This document shows, in pieces, positions 52,927-61,069 of a stretch of DNA of 64,000 nucleotides (its first letter is position 1; every line of letters starts with the position of its first letter). The translations under genes were made by a program, and so were the position numbers. The notes below the pieces were generated by a model that searched no databases, was not told the origin of the DNA, and worked only from the letters and a program-made list of their open reading frames with translations. The DNA is from Tritrichomonas musculus (Eukaryota; Parabasalia; Tritrichomonadida; Tritrichomonadidae). The stretch covers positions 434,001 through 498,000 of the forward strand of contig JAPFFF010000051.1 of NCBI GenBank assembly GCA_039105265.1. The letters are read 5' to 3'.

Positions 52927-54117
52927 TTAATTTTCTTTTACTGATGAGCATTTCAGAAATGATTTTTCTTCAAATTTTGTATTTCGAGATATAATGATAT
53001 CTAACCTAGTGCATCCTTCAAAAGCGAAGTCATCAATGTTTTTGACTGATGAAGGAACTGTTAATTCAGTCATAGATAGGCATCTACTAAAGGCAAACTG
53101 GCCAATTTGGGTAACTGATGAAGGAATAACCACCTTCTCCAAAGAACTGCATCTTTCAAAAGTGAATCTTTTAATTTTATCTATTTTGTTAGGGATATTA
53201 ATATTTGTCAATGATTCGCAACCACTAAATGCAACCTCGCCAATTATGGTAACTGACTCAGGAATTGTTATTTGCTTTATTGATTTGCAGCCATAAAAAG
53301 CCCAATCGCCGATTTCACGTAAAAAAGGAGGCAAATTTATATTAGATAATAACGGGCAACTTCTGAAAGCACTCTTTTCAATTTTTGTCACTTTTTGAGG
53401 GATATTAACTATTTCCAAAGATTTGCAACCATAGAAAATTCTTTCTGGCAATTTTTCCAACAGAGAATTGTCCTCAAATATCACTTGTTTCAAAGACAAA
53501 CAATCAGTGAAAACTTCTTTTTCAATTGAAGAAACGGTTGATGGTATTTTTATCACAAAAAGTGAACTACAATCAGAGAAAGCCTTAGATTTTATTTCAA
53601 CTAAAGAAGAAGGACTTGCAAAAGTCACTTTTTCTAATGATGAACAACAGCCAAAGGCCCAGCTTTCAATAGAAGTGACTGAAGAAGGAATCGTTATTTC
53701 GACCAATTTTTGGCATCCAAAAAAGAGACGAAAACTGATCGTTGAAACCGCCGATGGTACTGAAAAATGAGATAGTGAAGTGCACTGATTGAAAGCTCTG
53801 CCCTTAATGCAATTCAATCTAGAAGAACTTTCAAATCCGACTTCTTCAAGTGACAAACATTGGTCAAATACATTCGTGTCAATAATCTCTACAGAAGACG
53901 GAATTGCGATTGATTCCAATGACGAACAACATTGGAATGCGTTCTTTTTTATCTCTTTCAACATGCTATTGTTGCCAAATATCACTTTTTTCAGTGATGT
54001 GCATTTTGAAAAAGCGCTCTCTCCAATTAATTCGACGCTATTTGGAATCTTCACTTCAGTCAATTTTGAACAATTTTCGAGACAAAAGTCAGGAATCATT
54101 CTGGCTTGTCTAAGCAA
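52927..54117 (-). CDS. BspA-like leucine-rich repeat (LRR_5) protein
   Basis: 396 residues, almost entirely LRR_5 units of about 23 residues: VKIPNSVELIGESAFSKCTS, ITIPSSVTSIESWAFGCCSS, NIPQKVTKIEKSAFRSCP, TIPESVTIIGEVAFSGCES. Roughly 15 units. BspA-like proteins are a hallmark trichomonad family, some cell-surface, but this one has no signal peptide or membrane anchor, so it is probably intracellular or non-classically located. The frame is open upstream of the chosen ATG to about 54205 and there encodes an ankyrin-like end (NTTALKLAARRNYHEIINLI), suggesting this LRR array was fused to, or split from, the ankyrin gene at 54215-55300. Confidence 0.8.
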   Translation of the reverse strand: MLRQARMIPDFCLENCSKLTEVKIPNSVELIGESAFSKCTSLKKVIFGNNSMLKEIKKNAFQCCSSLESIAIPSSVEIIDTNVFDQCLSLEEVGFESSSRLNCIKGRAFNQCTSLSHFSVPSAVSTISFRLFFGCQKLVEITIPSSVTSIESWAFGCCSSLEKVTFASPSSLVEIKSKAFSDCSSLFVIKIPSTVSSIEKEVFTDCLSLKQVIFEDNSLLEKLPERIFYGCKSLEIVNIPQKVTKIEKSAFRSCPLLSNINLPPFLREIGDWAFYGCKSIKQITIPESVTIIGEVAFSGCESLTNINIPNKIDKIKRFTFERCSSLEKVVIPSSVTQIGQFAFSRCLSMTELTVPSSVKNIDDFAFEGCTRLDIIISRNTKFEEKSFLKCSSVKEN

Positions 54118-54214
54118 AATCAGATTAATTATTTCATGATAGTTTCTTCTTGCTGCTAATTTTAAAGCTGTTGTATTTAAAAAAATAATAAATTTAAAAC
54201 TTTATCAAACAAAA

Positions 54215-55300
54215 TTAAATTAAAATTTCATTCTTATTAAAAAAAAAATAAATTAAAATTTCTTTTTTGTCGTCAATTAAAGATATTTTGGAATTGAAAT
54301 CAAACTCTTTGTTGTCAAGAAATAGTTCAACAAGTTTATAATAGTTATATTTGCACAGATAAACAGCTGTATATTGATAGTCAAAAATGGTTGGAAAGAA
54401 TTCATAATTATGATAATGATAACAATAAGCAATAATGTTGTCTTTGAAATTCAAAAATGCTTCTGATTCCATGATTTTGTTGTTCAGAAAATAGTTGGCT
54501 ATTTCGTTGTGGTGACATTTTATCGCCTCCTTCAGACACAGTAAAAACGAGTTGCCTGGAAGGCCAACATTGTACTCTTCTAGAAGGTGAATTAATTCAG
54601 CATTGTTGGAATGAATGGCAAAAAGCCACAACGACGGTTTTAATGGAACATTATTTAAACGTAAATAATTGAAAATTGTAATTGAACCATAAAATGCGGC
54701 ATATTCAATTAGAGTGACTTTGTTCTTAATCAATAACGGATTCGTCTCAAAATTTGAATGTTTGACTTCACTTTTAAGTGAAGTCATCGATCGTTGGACA
54801 TATGAGATGAAATCCTCGGCTAAATCTTTTCTGATGTATTGGCAGAGCACTGACTCGTTTTCGCCAATCTTTTGGTTTTCTTTGAATAAATTCAATTCAA
54901 CTTGATCGTCTTTTTGGTAATATGATCCAAGTAAATTTTGTAGTTCGGAATCAAGTTCGAGATAATTGTTCTCAAGTAAAAATAAAAGAATTCTTTTGTT
55001 GCATCTGAAAATGTCAAAAATTTGGGATTTTGTAAAGAATTGTTTGATCTCTTTTTCAAAGTATGAGATTACTTTCTCTATCTTGGTAAAGAAATTGTTG
55101 GATCGATGGTGGTTACTTGAAACTCTTGATATTAAGTAAAGAAACATGAGAAACTCTTTATCGTTGGATTGAATATTAATGGAATTCAAAAAATTGATTA
55201 ATTGTTCGTACTCAGAGTCAAATTTTTCTTCACTGTCAATAAAGTTAAGCAGATGGCTTTGTATTTCTTTCTTTTGATCAATATATTGAGAAACTTCCAT
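54215..55300 (-). CDS. DUF3447-type ankyrin protein
   Basis: 361 residues. The N-terminal 125 residues are the helical region typical of the trichomonad DUF3447 ankyrin family (MEVSQYIDQKKEIQSHLLNF). The central part has its signature: SVLCQYIRKDLAEDFISYVQ, VTLIEYAAFYGSITIFNYLR, PLKPSLWLFAIHSNNAELIH, CLKEAIKCHHNEIANYFLNN. It is shorter than most relatives, ending after FDFNSKISLIDDKKE in an A/T-rich stretch. A further ankyrin repeat (NTTALKLAARRNYHEI) occurs 70 bases on, in the upstream extension of the LRR gene, with stops between. It may therefore be a C-terminally truncated gene. Its ATG is 35 bases from the divergent ATG at 55336. Confidence 0.75.
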   Translation of the reverse strand: MEVSQYIDQKKEIQSHLLNFIDSEEKFDSEYEQLINFLNSINIQSNDKEFLMFLYLISRVSSNHHRSNNFFTKIEKVISYFEKEIKQFFTKSQIFDIFRCNKRILLFLLENNYLELDSELQNLLGSYYQKDDQVELNLFKENQKIGENESVLCQYIRKDLAEDFISYVQRSMTSLKSEVKHSNFETNPLLIKNKVTLIEYAAFYGSITIFNYLRLNNVPLKPSLWLFAIHSNNAELIHLLEEYNVGLPGNSFLLCLKEAIKCHHNEIANYFLNNKIMESEAFLNFKDNIIAYCYHYHNYEFFPTIFDYQYTAVYLCKYNYYKLVELFLDNKEFDFNSKISLIDDKKEILIYFFFNKNEILI

Positions 55301-55335
55301 TATAAAAATTTTGATACTGTAATGTTATGTGAAAA

Positions 55336-57381
55336 ATGGAAATTTTCTTTGTCATAAAATTTTTATTTATTCAAATTTTCTCAAGAAAATTTTATCTGTA
55401 TCAGCAGCAAAATATTAAAGAAATGATTGGAAGAAAATCATCAGATCATATAATGCAAGAGGGCCAAGAAATTTTCAAAAGGTTCATGCAAGATGGTATA
55501 ATATATGTATTATTTTTAAAAAAGAAAAAAGCTAAAGTAATAGGTAATGAATCCGTTGAAGGTAATGTATTTATCCCTCGAACAATAAAATACGAAGACC
55601 AAGAATTCCCAGTTACAAGTATTTGTAAATTTTCATTCAAATATTCAAGAGGAATAAAAACCGTTGAATTTCCACCAGACTCAGAAATCAAAACTATTTG
55701 TCAAGAAGCATTTGCCGACTCCTCAATTGAAAAGATAACAATTCCGCAGCATGTTGTACGAATTTGTAATCGAGCATTTGCATTTTGTCGCAAATTACAA
55801 AGTGTTGAAATTCCAGCAAATTCAGAATTGAAAAAAATTGAGAAGGAAGCATTTTACAATACTGAAATTAAAAGCTTAAATATACCAGCAAGTTTATGTG
55901 AACTTGATGATGGATGGTGTTATGAAGCGACTAATTTAACCATTATAAAAATAATGCCAAATAATCGTCATTTCATGAATATTGATAACAAAATGATCGT
56001 TGGAAAAACTGACCCAAAAAGTGACAATTATGATGTTCTTGTTTTTGTTCGTCGTGACATTAAAAACATCATCATTCCTTCTTTTATTAAAATCATTGGT
56101 TCATGTTCGTTCTCTAATTCATTGATTGAAAGTGTATCGATTCCATCGCAAGTCACGCACATTTGTGAGAAAGCTTTTTGTTATTGTTACAAACTTAGCC
56201 AAATTGAATTTGAAAAGGATTCTGAATTGACAACTATTGGTGTTGATTCATTATCTAACACTTCCATTCAGCATATTGTAATACCAAGGCATGTAACACG
56301 AATCTGTGAAGGTGCTTTCTTTGATTGTTCTAAACTTCGTTGTGTTGATTTTCAACCAAATTCTGAGCTGAAAACGATTGAAAGTGAGGTTTTTTTTTGG
56401 TCAACAATTGAGAGCCTTTCAATCCCTGCTAATGTGGTTGAACTTAAAAACGGTTGGTGCAGTTGTGTCCCAAATTTGAAAGAATTGAAAATTGATCCGA
56501 ATAATAAAAATTTCAAAAAATACGAAAATATTGTAATTGGCAAATCTGACATAAATAACGATTATTATGACACTCTTGTTTTTGCATTAGAAGATGAAGT
56601 ACAAATACCGTCATTTATTAAAATAATTGGTGCTTTTTCATTCTGTAATACAAAGCTTGAATGTTTTTATCTTCCTCCTCAAATTACGAGAATTTGTGAA
56701 GGCGCATTTATCAATTGTGAAAAAATGACACAGTTTGAAATTCCTCCAAATTCAGAACTTGAAGTAATTGAGAAAGACGCATTTAGTGGTTCTTCAATTA
56801 AAAGATTGTTGATTCCTTCAAAGGTTTCTGAAATCCAAGATAATTGGTATAGTTTTCCCCTTTATTTTGAAGAAATGACATTGATGCCTAATAATAAACA
56901 CTTTATTAGTATTGATGATACAATGATCGTTGGAAAGGAAGACCCAAATAGTGATCAATTTGATGTTCTTATTTTTTTTAAATCTAATGTTTTAGATTTT
57001 AAAATTCCAAAAAATATTACAAAAATTGCTCCAAATGCAGTATTTTCGTCCAGAATTAGAAGCGTTTCAATCCCTTCTTCTTTGAAGAAAATTGGAAAAA
57101 ATGCTTTTTACGGTTGTATTGATTTGGTGAAAGTTGAAATTCCAGCTGATTCAGAACTTCAAGCAATTGGATCAGGAGCATTCAATCAGACTAGAATTCC
57201 AAGTATTTGGATTCCTCCTACTGTTGTTGATATCGATGATGATGTATTTCTTATTTGTCATAGTCTTCGTATTATTGAATTTGATGAAAATTCAAAAATA
57301 AATTCAAATTTCAGATGTCACTTCAAATGTATACGTTGTATTATTATGATTCCAATGAAATTTAGAAGTCATTTTGAATAA
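55336..57381 (+). CDS. BspA-like LRR_5 protein with three macro-repeats
   Basis: 681 residues from the ATG at 55336; an alternative start is the ATG at 55423 (MIGRKSSDHIMQEG), which removes a hydrophobic leader (FFVIKFLFIQIFS) that could be a signal-anchor or simply translated 5' sequence. The body has LRR_5 units (SIPSQVTHICEKAFCYC; IPSSLKKIGKNAFYGC) grouped into three macro-repeats of about 165 residues, each containing PNN(R/K)(H/N)F, then I(V)IGK and DVLVF or DTLVF, then IPSFIKIIG. Intact. Role by family: surface or secreted adhesion-like LRR proteins in trichomonads, though no C-terminal membrane anchor is present. Its relic relative lies at 22421. Confidence 0.85.
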   Translation: MEIFFVIKFLFIQIFSRKFYLYQQQNIKEMIGRKSSDHIMQEGQEIFKRFMQDGIIYVLFLKKKKAKVIGNESVEGNVFIPRTIKYEDQEFPVTSICKFSFKYSRGIKTVEFPPDSEIKTICQEAFADSSIEKITIPQHVVRICNRAFAFCRKLQSVEIPANSELKKIEKEAFYNTEIKSLNIPASLCELDDGWCYEATNLTIIKIMPNNRHFMNIDNKMIVGKTDPKSDNYDVLVFVRRDIKNIIIPSFIKIIGSCSFSNSLIESVSIPSQVTHICEKAFCYCYKLSQIEFEKDSELTTIGVDSLSNTSIQHIVIPRHVTRICEGAFFDCSKLRCVDFQPNSELKTIESEVFFWSTIESLSIPANVVELKNGWCSCVPNLKELKIDPNNKNFKKYENIVIGKSDINNDYYDTLVFALEDEVQIPSFIKIIGAFSFCNTKLECFYLPPQITRICEGAFINCEKMTQFEIPPNSELEVIEKDAFSGSSIKRLLIPSKVSEIQDNWYSFPLYFEEMTLMPNNKHFISIDDTMIVGKEDPNSDQFDVLIFFKSNVLDFKIPKNITKIAPNAVFSSRIRSVSIPSSLKKIGKNAFYGCIDLVKVEIPADSELQAIGSGAFNQTRIPSIWIPPTVVDIDDDVFLICHSLRIIEFDENSKINSNFRCHFKCIRCIIMIPMKFRSHFE

Positions 57382-57537
57382 ATATGTTTTTTTTTTTTAT
57401 TATATTATTATTATTTTTGAAAATCAATTTTCTAAGAACTTATTGAATTTTTTGAATGAATGATTTTTAACTAGAAAAAAAAAATATCAAAATATTGTTT
57501 AATAATAATAATAATAATATAATATTATATAAATATA
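57382..57537. other. Short convergent intergenic region
   Basis: Between the LRR gene and the oppositely oriented Rab gene. Poly-T and an (AAT)n microsatellite (about 57502-57520). No terminator-like structure identified. Confidence 0.6.
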
Positions 57538-58119
57538 TTAACAGCAGCCACCCTTTTGTGTTTCTTCTATATCAATAGTTTTCTTTTTTGTTGTGTTCTT
57601 TTGGAAAAAATCAAATCCTATTTGCGCTGCCCAAAGGAATAAATTGTCAACGCCTTCGCCCGAAAGAGCAGATACGTAGATAATGCTTTCAAATTTATCT
57701 GAAAATTTTTGGTTAATGTCGTTTCTTTCTTTTCCTGAAGAATCTTCCAGATCAATTTTATTAACAGCTAAAATGCATGGTGGAAATTGGTCGCATGATG
57801 TTTCCAGAAGTTCTTTCCATATATCAATTGTCTGAAAAGAGCTTGGATCATCTATAGATGTCATTATTATTGCACAGTATGATGATCTAGCATAAAGTGG
57901 AGTGAGAGCTTGGAATTGTTCTTGACCAGCTGTATCCCAAATGTATACATCAACATCTTGAGTGTCAAGATGAACTAATTTTCTTTGATGGTTCGCTCCA
58001 ATTGTTGGCCGAATTAACGGCTCCCATGTGCCAGTCGTCCACCTAAATACAACTGATGTTTTCCCAACACCAGAATTTCCTAGCAAGACGATTTTTATAC
58101 TTGGATTTTCATTAATCAT
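57538..58119 (-). CDS. Rab-family small GTPase
   Basis: 193 residues, complete. P-loop GNSGVGKTS (14-22), switch I threonine T39 in RPTIGA, DTAGQEQF (D62, catalytic Q66), NKIDLED (G4) and SALSGEG (G5), C-terminal GGCC for double geranylgeranylation. Controls vesicle traffic by GTP-dependent effector binding at endomembranes (family). PTIGA and overall pattern are closest to the Rab5/Rab22-like group, but the loop after the P-loop helix (RWTTGTWEPLI) is atypical, so the subfamily is not assigned. Confidence 0.95.
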   Translation of the reverse strand: MINENPSIKIVLLGNSGVGKTSVVFRWTTGTWEPLIRPTIGANHQRKLVHLDTQDVDVYIWDTAGQEQFQALTPLYARSSYCAIIMTSIDDPSSFQTIDIWKELLETSCDQFPPCILAVNKIDLEDSSGKERNDINQKFSDKFESIIYVSALSGEGVDNLFLWAAQIGFDFFQKNTTKKKTIDIEETQKGGCC

Positions 58120-59716
58120 TTAAAAATCACCGTAATCATTGAAAAATATTTTATATCATTCAATTGTAAATTTTGGAAAAAATAATAAAAATAAATTGCG
58201 CATTTAAAATAAAAGAGAAATTAAAAAAGATATAAATCAAACATTTTGAATTATTATTCAAATATTGAAATAACTATTCAATATTCAATTATAAGTTGAA
58301 TTTTTCAATTTGAAAAAAAAGAATCTAAATGAGTATGAATGCAATTATGGATATTTAAAATGCTATTTTCTATGGAAAAGAGGAAAAAAAAGATTTTTTT
58401 CTCCTCCTACTAATCTAAAAGTAATATAATCAAATTTAAATGGATGAATGCTAAAAAAACATGCTACAAGATAAAGGAATATTCAAAATCTACTAGAACT
58501 CATTCCAAGATGATGAAATAAAATATGATGAAAAACAAGCAATCCATATTTTTTCATAAATTTCGTCACAAATTTATTAGGTAATTGCGATTACTAACTA
58601 TTTTTCTAGATTGAACATCATCAATAGCAATATTTAACTATCTTCACCATTAAAATTACAAGATACTTTTCCAATTGAAATATTCAATATGGAACAATGT
58701 AACAAGAGCATTTTCATGGATTCCTAAGTGAAAAATTGCCAATAGGAGTGATATTTGAATAAAAAGGATAGCTTAATTTGTAAAAGTTAAGTTTCCAAAA
58801 CATTTTTACTTTTTTGAATATTTCAATAGGGAAAGTATCTTGTAACTTTGATAGAGCTTCTGTGAATCCTGCAGGAATGAAATGCAAAGTAGAGCTACGT
58901 ATATTTTAATAGTCTGATAAGGTATTCATTTTTGAGTTTTAGGCTTCGATTTCTTTTGTTATCCCATAGGTAGAATAATAGCTCGTTGTCACTGCATGCC
59001 CCTAACCCAAAAAGTTTTTCCACAAGCTCGTCTTGGCTAGACCTACTCCAAGGGCTCAAGTGCTAGTCCCCTGCAAAAATGACAGTTTATAATTTAAGTT
59101 TCGTTTGAAAATTTGTTTCTCAATGCTTATCAAATAGACAATGAAAAAGTTCTTTAAGATCAAAATAATATACTAAAAATGCTTATTAAGATTAAAACTT
59201 ATCCTACTTTAAATACAACAGAAGTGCAATCACCTCTACCTATTGAATATGTTTTACTAACCATGCGAAATGAGTTAAAATTATCCCAATACGCGCTTAC
59301 TTTTTAGAAGATGGAGAACAAGATCCAAATTAAACTAATAGATATTATTATAAATTTCCTTCAATGATAGTGCACATCGAATAGAAGAGAATCTATTATT
59401 GGAGTAAGAAATATATGAGTGATAGCAAGAGGAAGAAAGATAGTATATTCAATTAACTTATGAAAATATTATAGAAGATATTTTATAATGAACAAATAAA
59501 AAGATAGAAGAAAATAAGAATAAAATAGATAATGAGATAAATTATAACACAAAAAATAATTTATTTTTGTCCTTTAGGCTTGATCTTGCTTCTTACACTC
59601 GATTATCAGTTTAAAAATCATATATTTAGATTATCAATTACCAAAATATCATATATGAAATGTGATATGAAAAAATAAACTTGATGAAAAAACAAAAGAA
59701 AACAATTTAAATAAAA
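58120..59716. other. Long intergenic region without recognised genes
   Basis: About 1.6 kb of AT-rich sequence. The one compositionally distinct part is 58960-59080, markedly richer in G/C. A minus-strand frame there reads ALGVGLAKTSLWKNFLG, a stop, then GHAVTTSYYSTYGITKE, not matched to any family. No tRNA fold could be built from it. Otherwise nothing seen. Confidence 0.5.
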
Positions 59717-60041
59717 ATGAATGAATATGATAGTATTCAAGCTCTTAAGCTCTTAATCGTTAAAATAAGAGTATTGTCTTCAGAGGAAAAGAATATCCGA
59801 TTAATTTATTTCTACAAATATTCAAAAGATTTTGAAAGCAATCAGTATATTGAAATTGCTGAAGAGATCTCTGATATTTCGAAGAAGCATTTGAACAATT
59901 CATCTTATCATGTCAAAGTGAAACTTTTTCAATTAAATTCTCTAATATCATTGAACTTCACCATCTTTCAGTTGAATAAGATGTTCCAAATCTGAAGGAT
60001 CTAATGAATGACTTCATTGAAGAACACTGAAAAAGGACTTA
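59717..60041 (+). pseudogene. Unrecognised gene relic
   Basis: An ATG frame of 92 residues (EIAEEISDISKKHLNNSSYH) loses its coding character at about 59940. Another frame continues IIELHHLSVE, stop, DVPNLKDLMNDFIEEH. Probably a decayed helical protein with at least one frameshift. Family not recognised. Confidence 0.3.
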
Positions 60042-60109
60042 TTTTTAAGATCATCAAATACAAGTATTGAATTGCAATTAAATCATTCTTTGAAAAATGA
60101 TTTTCATCA

Positions 60110-60865
60110 GAACCTGAAGAAAGACATTCATTCAGTGAAATTGTTCAAGAAATCATGCAAGATAATTTCAAAGAACTTTTCGAAGTTGATCAAAACGAAG
60201 TCAACAATTATCTTGACTTATTTGACAAAGATCTAATTGATCCTGACCGATACAGTGATCTTGACATTAACAAAAGCTATTAGACTCATGAAAATTAAAT
60301 ATTTTTATGGAATCGGAGCCGAAGTCAACAAACAAGAAGGAATTGCTTATTTGCATATTGCATCACAAAGAGGAGATTCTAATTCAATATTTTTGTATGC
60401 AAGAAATCTTCAGAAAGGTCGTGGCGTTCCTGTTGATAAAGTAAAGGCAGCACAATTGTACACATAATGTCAGCTTGCCAAGGAAATGTTAATTCAACGT
60501 ATAAATACGCTCATATGTGTAACGACGGCGAAAGTTTTGAGAAAAACAAAGAAGAAACGATGAAATTCTTTAAAATGGCTGCTAATAAAGGAGATAATGA
60601 AGCTATGTACGCATTTGCAGGTTTACTTCGCAGAGAGCCACTTGAAGAAGATCAGATACAATCACAAAAATATTGTAAAATGCGCCTGCAATCGTTCAAT
60701 ATTTAATTATATTTTGTTGATTGAGAAAAAAGAATATAAAAAAAGCAGCCAAATTCTTTTTGAAGGCAGCAAAGAAAGGAGATCCTAATTCTATGTTTAA
60801 ATATGCTTTTTTATTATGAAGAGGAATTGGAGTTGCTGTCAATAAAATTCAAGAAGATCAATCAT
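60110..60865 (+). pseudogene. Kinase-Sel1 pseudogene (3' part)
   Basis: Begins with the end of a kinase domain (EPEERHSFSEIVQEIMQDNF, KELFEVDQNEVNNYLDLFDK). Sel1 repeats follow in changing frames: YFYGIGAEVNKQEGIAYLHI, GDSNSIFLYARNLQKGRGV; then MSACQGNVNSTYKYAHMCND, FKMAANKGDNEAMYAFAGLL; then KAAKFFLKAAKKGDPNSMFK and, after a stop, RGIGVAVNK. At least three frameshifts and a stop. No catalytic core remains upstream. Same family as the gene at 13393. Confidence 0.75.
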
Positions 60866-61069
60866 TATCATGCATTTTTCTCTTTTTTAAAATTATTAGA
60901 TTTTATTTTTCTCTTCATAAAATAATTTATCACGTAGATAAAACATATATTCTCATTTATTATTAATTAAAATTTATTATAAAAGAAATTATTTGTATTT
61001 TTTCTTTTCCACAAATTTGAATACCTTCCAAAATTTTTTTTTCTAGATATTAAAATGTTTCTTGATATA

